A stretch of 64,000 nucleotides of DNA from MFD00082-c5 sp963697995 (GTDB lineage: Bacteria; Chlamydiota; Chlamydiia; Chlamydiales; JAJFMB01), in the NCBI GenBank assembly GCA_963697995.1, contig OY969110.1, forward strand, positions 868,001 to 932,000. The letters run 5' to 3'. Both the position numbers and the translations under genes were made by a program. Positions within the stretch are counted from its first letter, which is position 1; each line of letters opens with the position of its first letter. The notes under the pieces were generated by a model, which ran no database searches, was not told the origin of the DNA, and saw only the letters and a list, made by a program, of their open reading frames with translations. Below, piece by piece: positions 36,285 through 43,118 of the stretch.

Positions 36285-37139
36285 ATGCAAAAAGAGAGTG
36301 AAGAAGAGCCAACTACGATCAGAAACTCAATGTTTACCATTTTTAGGGGAGGAACATTTGCTTCTAATCTTAGCAAATTGATGGCGTCAAAACAGGTTTT
36401 AAAAAACCTTAACGAGCTCTCTCAGAGAACATGCCAACTTGACGTAAATTTGGTTTCATATCGAACTTTGCACCATTGGGATTCAATGGGATTAATTGAG
36501 TGTGGTCGTGAGTCTTCCAAATCCGGTTGGCGGAAATTCAATTTAGTCGAAGTCCTTTGGTTAAACGTTATCATAAAATTTCGAGACATGGGTATTTCTC
36601 TAGAAAAAATTAGAGATGCTAAGACTCTTTTCTTCGAAAAGATTCCCGGAATAGAATTGAAATACGTCGAATATTACTTAGTAGGAGCTTTATATTTTAA
36701 ACAGCCAGCATTCTTCGTAATGCACTCAGATTATGGTTCAGAGTTTTTATCGTATGAAGAATTGACTAGTGCAATGGAAGTCGGCCTTCTCAACAATGCT
36801 GTATTGACTCATCTCAATCCACTTCTCAATAAAATTTTCAAAAAAATTGAAGTTGGATCAAATTTTTCATTTAAACGACCAGTGACTAATGACCAAAACA
36901 TAGTTTGTGATTTTATGAATCAAGAAGATTTTGATTCTATGAGGATTATAAAGGGAAATGGCAAAATTACAGAGATGGAATTTGAAAAAGGGTTTTCAGG
37001 GAAAGTCCCTTATCGCGAAATTATCAAGGACGAAACAGATGTTCTTGTGACTACAAAAATTTCCAATAGCTTAGTGGTTTCAACTAAGCGAGCAAAAAAA
37101 ATTAAATTGGATAATGAAGAGGATTTTATAAATGCATAG
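36285..37139 (+). CDS. MerR-like DNA-binding regulator
   Basis: 284 residues from ATG 36285, chosen for GGAGGG five bases upstream over the earlier ATG 36255. Residues 55-115 hold a MerR-type winged helix (SYRTLHHWDSMGLIECGRES, GWRKFNLVEVLWLNVI, RDMGISLEKIRDAK). The long C-terminal part has no recognised ligand-binding domain. Probably controls element functions such as recombinase expression. Followed by the small gene and the recombinase on the same strand. Confidence 0.7.
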   Translation: MQKESEEEPTTIRNSMFTIFRGGTFASNLSKLMASKQVLKNLNELSQRTCQLDVNLVSYRTLHHWDSMGLIECGRESSKSGWRKFNLVEVLWLNVIIKFRDMGISLEKIRDAKTLFFEKIPGIELKYVEYYLVGALYFKQPAFFVMHSDYGSEFLSYEELTSAMEVGLLNNAVLTHLNPLLNKIFKKIEVGSNFSFKRPVTNDQNIVCDFMNQEDFDSMRIIKGNGKITEMEFEKGFSGKVPYREIIKDETDVLVTTKISNSLVVSTKRAKKIKLDNEEDFINA

Positions 37140-37216
37140 ATTGACCATCGTGCTTCAAAAACGGACTGTGTTTCACGCTGACCACGGAATCATCGTCATC
37201 CACTATGGATATAGTG

Positions 37217-37444
37217 ATGATTTCATTGAAGACTTGCCAGGAGATTCTCCAAAAAAATGGTAAAAAATACAGCGAAGCTGAAATTAAAATTATTCGAGAA
37301 CAATTAACAAACTTAAGTCAAATTGAATATGAACATTACAGGCAAACCCAAAGGGATCAAGCGAGCTCTGATCTATACGAGAGTTTCCACCGAGGAACAA
37401 GCTGCACATGGGTACAGCTTGAGACATCAGGAGGAAATAATTAG
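37217..37444 (+). CDS. small helical protein upstream of the recombinase
   Basis: 75 residues if read from ATG 37217 (an ATG at 37205 is also open). The first 40 residues (CQEILQKNGKKYSEAEIKII, REQLTNLSQIEYEHYRQ) look like the small helical proteins commonly encoded just before serine recombinases. The last 35 residues overlap the recombinase N-terminus in another frame and look arbitrary, so either the genes overlap by 116 bases or the native C-terminus was lost by a frameshift. Confidence 0.5.
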   Translation: MISLKTCQEILQKNGKKYSEAEIKIIREQLTNLSQIEYEHYRQTQRDQASSDLYESFHRGTSCTWVQLETSGGNN

Positions 37445-38832
37445 ATTGCATTGTCAAAAAGAGGGCATCGAGGTTGTTAAACATTTTCAAGATGATGGCT
37501 ATTCGGCGAAAGACTTTAAACATCGTCCAGCTTTTAAAGAACTCTATGAATACGTTCTTGCTCATCCGAAAACAATTGATTATGTTTATATCATTCGCTG
37601 GGATCGTTTTTCTCGTAATATGACTCAAGCTTACGTAGAAATAGATAGACTTGAAAAATTAGGTGTTCAAGTCAAATGCTTAGAAGAGACAGTTTCTCCA
37701 AGAGATCCTGTTTTTCCTTATGTTCGAGCCCTTAAAATAGCTGAAGGACGATCCGATAACATGCGGAGGGCTCTTAATACCTCTTCGGGGATTGTTCGAG
37801 CAAGAAAAGAAGGAAGATATACGGGACCTCCACCAAAGGACTATAAAAGAGACCGAAATTCAAGTGGAAAATCAATCATAGTGCCTGATGAAAGCGCAGT
37901 TCTTATCAAAGAGGCTTTCGAAATTGTATCCTTAGGTTTATATGCGATAGACAACATTCGAAAAATTCTTTCAGAAAAGGGCTTGAAGATAGGAAGAAGT
38001 GCCTTTTATGATCTGTTGCGAAATCCTACTTATATGGGGTTTACAAAAGTGCCTAAGTTTGGTGATGAATAAGAATATTATGTACCAGGTTTACATGAAG
38101 CTCTTATAAGCGAAGATCTTTTTCATCAGGTTCAGTCTGTATTAAAGAAGATTGAAGAAAAAAATTGCATTCCTGCTGTAAAAAACAAGCAACGAGAAGA
38201 ATATACACTTCGAGGAATTCTCCTTTGTCCTGCTTGCAATCGAAATTTGACTGGAAGTCCCTCCAGAAGTCGCAACGGTAGCTATTACGATTACTATCAC
38301 TGTCAAAATTCTTGCAAGACAAGATTTAGAGCTGATTTTTTGCATGAGAAACTTGAAGACTATCTAAAGTCTTTAACGATCCCTCCTGAGATTAAAGAAC
38401 TTTATATGGTTGTTTTGGAAGATACCTTCAAATCCAATGAGGGAGATCGAAAAATGCAAACTCAAGGGCTAAAGCAACGCATCAAAGATCAAGAAGACAA
38501 GACAGCAAGATGCGATGAGATGCTTTTGAATCGGGACATAGATAGAGAAACTCATCAACTTATGATTTCAAAATTGAAAGAAGAGATTGCGCTATTGCGT
38601 AAGAAGATCGAATTTCAAGAAAGCTGCGAAACAGGGTTCATGAAATACTGCCGATTTGGTATTCCGTTGTTGAGCAATTTGAGTGGATTCTACATGAATG
38701 CAAATGTGGAAATTAAGCAAAAGTTGCTAGGTTCGATATTCCCTGCAAAACTGCATTTTCAGGAAAATAGTTATCGGACCACCCCGTTGAACCCGGCGCT
38801 TGCACTTATCCTGCAGAAAAACAAAGGGTTAG

Positions 38833-38878
38833 AAAAAGAAAAAACCGGACAAACAATCTTTGAAGAGAGTTTGTCCGG
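38833..38878 (-). terminator. replacement terminator for tRNA-Leu(CAA), carried by the element
   Basis: On the minus strand CCGGACAAAC...GTTTGTCCGG followed by T-run, starting 6 bases past the tRNA 3' end. It lies inside the recombinase reading frame. Confidence 0.75.
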
Positions 38879-38881
38879 TGG

Positions 38882-38898
38882 ATTGCCGACGACCGGAC
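38882..38898. other. right attachment site (17-bp direct repeat)
   Basis: Identical to 26296-26312; forms the 3' end of tRNA-Leu(CAA). Confidence 0.85.
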
Positions 38899-38967
38899 TC
38901 GAACCAGCACCTTGTTGCCAAGAGTAGATTTTGAGTCTACCGCGTCTACCGATTTCGCCACGTCGGC
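38884..38967 (-). tRNA. tRNA-Leu (anticodon CAA), integration target
   Basis: 84 bases on the minus strand. Acceptor GCCGACG pairs with CGTCGGC, discriminator A. Anticodon stem GTAGA/TCTAC encloses CTCAAAA (CAA). Long variable arm, T-loop TTCGAGT. Its last 15 bases lie in the 17-bp direct repeat, so its 3' end is supplied by the integrated element. Confidence 0.95.
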
Positions 38968-39036
38968 AAAAAAAGCGATGTCACCATTCTACTGTAAGTT
39001 CCCTTTTTTTTGAAGAAATATTCTCTCAAAATAATT

Positions 39037-39765
39037 TTAATAACGATAATACTTCCGGTGCGCTGAAGGCCAAGAGTACACCACATTCTCCTCCCTCTCA
39101 GAATCAAATCTCACTTGTATCGATACGTAAGGGTAGTGATGTTTGTTGTCTAAGCTCCTTCCCTCGGTCGCTTTAAAAAGCTTTATAAAAATTTCTTTAT
39201 TGTACCAGGGAAGGGTCGAAACATTGGTATCTGTTTTTTCGTACCGTTTAAAAGTTTTATACGCTGAGTCTTTGTGGTCTTTGTAAAATTGGATGATCAG
39301 GTCGACTATTTTTTCGGGGGAAGATTCGAGCCCTTCGACAAAAAATGAAACTTCTGCGCCGATTTGGTGTTTTGAGACCTCATTTTGGGGGGAATCGTCG
39401 ATGTAAGCGTTGTGTTCGGGACATCTGTGGCCAGATGTGATGATCACTTTATGCCCCGTTTCCTCTTGTAGGCTATTTAAAATTTTGATCAAAATCGGAT
39501 AAATAAACTCTTCTCCATCTCTTATCGGCAAACTGTGCTCTCCACAATCTTTTACCCCATCTCGTATGGGATTTCCCTTGTTTCCACGGCATCTGAAATG
39601 TTCTTTAGTGATTGGAGAAAGCTTGGCTGTTCGCGTCCAAGGGTAGAGAGGAGCGGGGTTTGTTTTCGGCTCGATTTCAAGGTAGTGAAAATCAGACGAC
39701 TCCCGAGTGATCGGCTCAGCTGTTAGAAATGAAATAAAAAATAAGAAACAAATGATGTATTTCAT
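39037..39765 (-). CDS. secreted M15-like (D-Ala-D-Ala carboxypeptidase-type) protein
   Basis: 242 residues with a clear signal peptide (MKYIICFLFFISFLTAEP). Core region ITSGHRCPEHNAYI and SKHQIGAEVSFFV aligns with the M15 zinc motif SxHxxGxAxD, but the zinc-binding Asp position reads Ser, so catalysis is doubtful. The second half (WYNKEIFIKLF, YPYVSIQVRF) is consistent with the fold's final strands. Likely periplasmic, possibly a peptidoglycan-binding relic or an enzyme with altered metal site. Stands alone between the tRNA and the HAD gene. Confidence 0.7.
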   Translation of the reverse strand: MKYIICFLFFISFLTAEPITRESSDFHYLEIEPKTNPAPLYPWTRTAKLSPITKEHFRCRGNKGNPIRDGVKDCGEHSLPIRDGEEFIYPILIKILNSLQEETGHKVIITSGHRCPEHNAYIDDSPQNEVSKHQIGAEVSFFVEGLESSPEKIVDLIIQFYKDHKDSAYKTFKRYEKTDTNVSTLPWYNKEIFIKLFKATEGRSLDNKHHYPYVSIQVRFDSEREENVVYSWPSAHRKYYRY

Positions 39766-39833
39766 GAGTCGATGATAAAGGATTTGAGCATTAAGCGACT
39801 ACTCTTTAAAATGGTGCAAGGAGATTTTGGTTT

Positions 39834-40475
39834 GTGGATTGGGATTTTGTTTTATTAGATTTTGATGGCCTTTTAGTCGATACCGAAAAACTACACTATA
39901 GAGCCTATCAAAGGGCTGTAGAATTTTATAAAGAGCATTTGCCTTGGAGCTTTGAGGAATTTTGCTTAAAAGCGCACATCAGTCACGAGGTGCTTTTCTC
40001 GGCCATTTTTTCTCGGTGTCCCCGTTTAGAGGTCTCTTGGGATGAGCTTTATCGAAAAAAAAAGGAGAGCCTTTACTTAGAATTAGAAGAAAGTGGCGTT
40101 CAGCTCATGCCTGGAGTCGCTTCTTTTTTGGAAAGGTTTAATGGGACCCCAACATGTGTTGTCACAAATTCTCCTAAACCCTTTATCGAACAGGTGGTTG
40201 CCGATCTGCCCCTTTTAAATAAGATCAATTACTGGATCACAAGAGAGGATTATAAAGAGAGTAAACCCTCTCCTGAAGGGTATTTAAAGGCGATAGCACT
40301 TTATGCAAAACCCTCTGATAAGATTATAGGGTTTGAGGATACGCCAAAAGGGATTTCTGCCCTTTTGCAAACTAAAGCACAACCTGTATTGATCTCAAAA
40401 ATCCCCTACCAGGAGCTTCAGCAGTTGAAAGCGCAAGGCGTCATTCACTATCCCGATCTTTTCAATTATAAGTAA
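39834..40475 (+). CDS. HAD-superfamily phosphatase (phosphoglycolate phosphatase/beta-phosphoglucomutase type)
   Basis: 213 residues from GTG 39834 (AAGGAG about 10 bases upstream). Motif I LLDFDGLLVDTE (nucleophile Asp9, acid Asp11), motif II TCVVTNSPKPF, motif III KESKPSPEGY, motif IV GFEDTPKGI, all intact. A helical cap of subfamily C1 spans about 17-85. The substrate cannot be determined; the C. trachomatis gene in the same place by truA is labelled phosphoglycolate phosphatase. Its 3' end overlaps that of truA originally and has been tandemly copied eight times downstream. Confidence 0.88.
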   Translation: MDWDFVLLDFDGLLVDTEKLHYRAYQRAVEFYKEHLPWSFEEFCLKAHISHEVLFSAIFSRCPRLEVSWDELYRKKKESLYLELEESGVQLMPGVASFLERFNGTPTCVVTNSPKPFIEQVVADLPLLNKINYWITREDYKESKPSPEGYLKAIALYAKPSDKIIGFEDTPKGISALLQTKAQPVLISKIPYQELQQLKAQGVIHYPDLFNYK

Positions 40476-41124
40476 CTGACACCAGCGCCTATAAGGAGCT
40501 TCAGGAGTTGAAAGCGCAAGGCGTCATTCACTATCCCGATCTTTTCAATTAAAGGAACTGACACAAGCGCCTATAAGGAGCTTTAGGAGTTGAAAGCACA
40601 GGGTACATTCACTATTCCGATCTTCTCAATTATAAGTAACTGATACCAGCCTCTATAAGGAACTTGAGGGGTTAAAAGCGCAGGGTACATTCACTATTCC
40701 GATCTTCTCAATTATAAGTAACTGACACAAGCGCCTATAAGGAGCTTTAGGAGTTGAAAGCACAGGGTACATTCACTATCCCGATCTTTTCAATTATAAG
40801 TAACTGACACAAGCGCCTATAAGGAGCTTTAGGAGTTGAAAGCGCAAGGCGTCATTCACTATCCCGATCTTGTTATAAGTAACTGATACCAGCCTCTATA
40901 AGGAACTTGAGCAGTTGAAAGTGCAGGGTACATTCACTATCCCGATCTTCTCAATTATAAGTAACTGACACAAGCGCCTATAAGGAGCTTAAGGAGTTGA
41001 AAGCACAGGGTGCATTCTCTATCCCGATCTTGTTATAAGTAACTGATACCAGCCTCTATAAGGAACTTGAGGAGTTGAAAGCGCAGGGTACATTCACTAT
41101 CCCGATCTTTTCAATTATAAGTAA
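40476..41124. repeat. tandem array of eight 82-bp copies of the HAD/truA 3' junction
   Basis: Units start CTGACAC or CTGATAC at 40476, 40558, 40640, 40722, 40804, 40883, 40965 and 41043. Six are 82 bases, two are 78-79 with the same short deletion. Each reproduces the last codons of the HAD gene with its stop (ATTATAAGTAA). Two sequence types (CACAAGCGCC, TACCAGCCTC) alternate, showing dimer-wise amplification. The last unit merges into the 3' end of truA. Confidence 0.92.
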
Positions 41125-41857
41125 CTGACACTAGGAAAAGCCCCTGCGCAGGAGCTGCCTGGCTTGCAAGGCGTCTGTCTTTTTGCTCAAAAAAAGTTAA
41201 AATCTCTTCGATCTGGACTTTGCCCCTTCCGACATCGATAAGCGTTCCCACAATATTTCTCACCATCTTGTAGAGAAAGCCGTTCCCAACAAATTCAAAT
41301 GTTAGATGATCCCCTACCTCTTCAACCGTGACCGAGTAAAGAGTTCTCACCCCATTTTTAGCAGCAGCTCCACAGTTTGCTTGGTTTGCAAAAGTGGTAA
41401 AATCGTGGGTCCCTACAAAAAGAGCTGCTGCTTGCTTCATTTTCTCAAGAGACAAAGAGTCAAAAAGGTGCCAGTGGTAAGGAGCATTAAACGGGTTTTC
41501 CGTTCTGTTGCGGTAAACGTGGTAACGATACATCTTTTTTTTGGCTGAAATTTGCGCGTGAAAATCGTTTTCAACAAGCTTCAACCCTTTCACCCGAATC
41601 TCTTGGGGAAGAAGTCCATTTAGAGATTGCAGATGTTTTCCCTCTAAATCAGCGGCACATCTAAAATGTGCCACCTGGTTTAATGCGTGCACTCCCGCGT
41701 CGGTTCTTCCCGAGCCAATCACCCTGATCGTCTCCCCTCTACAAATCACTTTGAGAGCTTTTTGCAGCTCCTCTTGAATCGAGCGACCATTTGGTTGTAT
41801 TTGCCAACCAGAAAAGTTCGTTCCCACGTAGCTTAAATCTAAACGATACGTTTTCAT
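41111..41857 (-). CDS. truA: tRNA pseudouridine synthase A
   Basis: 248 residues from ATG 41857, which overlaps the lpxG stop (ATGA); the longer frame belongs to lpxG sequence. Catalytic Asp53 in GSGRTDAGVHA, with FSGWQIQPNGRSIQ before and FVGNGFLYKMVRNIVGTLI after, as in all TruA. Makes pseudouridine at positions 38-40 of tRNA anticodon arms. Its last codons (SVTYN) lie in the first repeat unit boundary of the tandem array, but the C-terminus GLFLVSVTYN looks normal. Order lpxG-truA-HAD resembles C. trachomatis. Confidence 0.95.
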   Translation of the reverse strand: MKTYRLDLSYVGTNFSGWQIQPNGRSIQEELQKALKVICRGETIRVIGSGRTDAGVHALNQVAHFRCAADLEGKHLQSLNGLLPQEIRVKGLKLVENDFHAQISAKKKMYRYHVYRNRTENPFNAPYHWHLFDSLSLEKMKQAAALFVGTHDFTTFANQANCGAAAKNGVRTLYSVTVEEVGDHLTFEFVGNGFLYKMVRNIVGTLIDVGRGKVQIEEILTFFEQKDRRLASQAAPAQGLFLVSVTYN

Positions 41858-42585
41858 TCCCTCTCCAATCTCGCAAAAAGCAGTTCTGGGGGTGAAAAAA
41901 GACGAAAAAGGGTGTGGCGTCCAAGGCCTCGGTTCACATACATTTGCCAATTTGAATGTTTTACAAGTCCCCTCTTGAACTCCTTGTTCTTAAGCCTTGT
42001 GTGAAAATTCCAGACTAAAGGCAAGTTAATCTGCCCCCCGTGGGTGTGCCCCGCAAGAATCAAGTCTTTACGAAACCCCTCCATTTGTGGGACCGTATCG
42101 GGATTATGAGTTAAAACTAGGGTGAAAATCTCTTGATTTGCCTCTTCAAATGCCTTTTTGGGCAAGCACGCTGAAGCTTTTATGTCTCCTAAACCGACGA
42201 TTTGCAAACCTAACGATTTTAGTAGGCAAGTCTCATTATGAAGAAGTTTAAAAGAAGTTTTAGATAGAAGAGAAACTAATTTTTCGTGGGGATTGGTTCC
42301 GTTATAGTCGTGATTGCCAAGGGTGGCAAAACAGTAGGGCGCTTTTAATGAATTTAAAAAAATAAATAGTTCGTTTTCTTTTTTTAGCCGAGATCGTATT
42401 AAAAAATCTCCTGTAAAACAGATGATATCGGGTTTAAATTCAGTTATTTTATCAATTATTTTTTTTAGTCTATGGGGGGAAGTCCAAAATCCCATGTGGA
42501 GATCGGTGAGATGCACCAACTTTAACCCCTCAAGAGAGGAGGGAAGTTGTTTAAAATAAAATGAAAATTCAGTCTTTTGTGCCAT
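41854..42585 (-). CDS. lpxG: UDP-2,3-diacylglucosamine pyrophosphatase LpxG (metallophosphoesterase)
   Basis: 243 residues. Calcineurin-like phosphoesterase motifs: HLTDLHMG (metal), CFTGDF, LGNHDY, VLTHNPD and AGHTHGGQ. In Chlamydia the YaeI-like protein in this position, next to truA, was shown to be LpxG, which replaces LpxH/LpxI in lipid A synthesis. The identity here rests on that synteny and family. Start ATG 42585. Coupled to truA by 4-base overlap. The N-terminus lacks the membrane anchor seen in some YaeI proteins. Confidence 0.82.
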   Translation of the reverse strand: MAQKTEFSFYFKQLPSSLEGLKLVHLTDLHMGFWTSPHRLKKIIDKITEFKPDIICFTGDFLIRSRLKKENELFIFLNSLKAPYCFATLGNHDYNGTNPHEKLVSLLSKTSFKLLHNETCLLKSLGLQIVGLGDIKASACLPKKAFEEANQEIFTLVLTHNPDTVPQMEGFRKDLILAGHTHGGQINLPLVWNFHTRLKNKEFKRGLVKHSNWQMYVNRGLGRHTLFRLFSPPELLFARLERE

Positions 42586-42618
42586 AAGGCACCGATTATA
42601 TCAGATTCTATTGAAAAA

Positions 42619-42646
42619 GAAAATCCCCAATCTTTTGGGGATTTTC
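42619..42646. terminator. intrinsic terminator after the SWIB gene
   Basis: AAAATCCCCA...TGGGGATTTT inverted repeat with flanking A and T runs, directly downstream of the SWIB gene stop on the minus strand. Confidence 0.8.
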
Positions 42647-42655
42647 TTTAAAATG

Positions 42656-42916
42656 TTAGCTTAAGTGTTGTGACACTTTGCTAGTCATTTGAAACATGTC
42701 GATTGGGTTTTTGCTTCCCAAAACTTTTGCAAGGTTCGCATCTGGGTTGATGATTCTTTTCTTTGTTTGATCTTGCAATTTATTTTTTTTAATGTAGTCC
42801 CAAAGTTTTTTTGTGACTTCTGTACGAGGCATTGGGCCTTTTCCAACGATAACTTGTAAAGCCTCAGATAATTTAACAGGCTTCATGAACGCTGATGGTT
42901 CTTTCTTTGTGGTCAT
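42656..42916 (-). CDS. SWIB/MDM2 domain protein
   Basis: 86 residues: FMKPVKLSEALQVIVGKGPM, then TRTEV-type helix (MPRTEVTKKLWDYIKKNKLQ) and INPDANLAKVLGSKNPIDMFQM, the complete SWIB fold. SWIB domains are otherwise mainly eukaryotic (SWI/SNF) and are a known chlamydial peculiarity, found free as here or fused to topoisomerase I. Proposed to act in chromatin condensation during development; that is established only by association. Position beside lpxG is conserved with C. trachomatis. Own transcript with terminator. Confidence 0.93.
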   Translation of the reverse strand: MTTKKEPSAFMKPVKLSEALQVIVGKGPMPRTEVTKKLWDYIKKNKLQDQTKKRIINPDANLAKVLGSKNPIDMFQMTSKVSQHLS

Positions 42917-43118
42917 TTTGACTCCTTAGATTGAGTGATATGTTAAAAGAAGTAGTAGGGTACATCTGTAGTTGCACGTCCCTTAAGGTATATCTTTTAG
43001 CTCGACTGGGAATTTATAGTCAAAACAATTTGTGATGCCATCGACCTTTTCTTTCTTTAAGTTGAAAGAAAGAAGCTTTCTCAGGTACTCTTGAAGCCAA
43101 TTCCTTTTAGGTGTCAAA

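Larger units (their letters stand above)
26296..38898. mobile_element. integrated 12.6-kb element at tRNA-Leu(CAA)
   Basis: Bounded by the 17-bp direct repeats. Contains a toxin-antitoxin pair, AbiJ-like protein plus zinc-ribbon protein, type I restriction-modification operon with RHH regulator, two DNA-binding regulators, a small protein and a large serine recombinase at the end beside the tRNA. None of these genes belongs to the chlamydial core. The recombinase has an internal stop codon, so the element is probably fixed in place. Confidence 0.8.
37329..38927 (+). pseudogene. large serine recombinase with in-frame stop codon
   Basis: About 532 codons in one frame from ATG 37329, broken by TAA at 38070-38072. 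Before it: resolvase domain with catalytic Ser in YTRVSTEEQAAHGYS and the RWDRFSRN motif; recombinase domain from about 155. After it, in the same frame: EYYVPGLHEALISEDLFHQV, zinc ribbon LLCPACNRNL...YHCQNSC and a coiled coil. The frame then runs through a terminator hairpin and the att core into the tRNA, ending at 38927. The stop probably replaces a Lys, Gln or Glu codon. The enzyme would have integrated the element. Confidence 0.88.

Noticed and set aside
40476..41124. Regular repeats that could suggest a CRISPR array
   Set aside because: Units are 82 bases with no unique spacers and derive from the flanking gene's 3' end.
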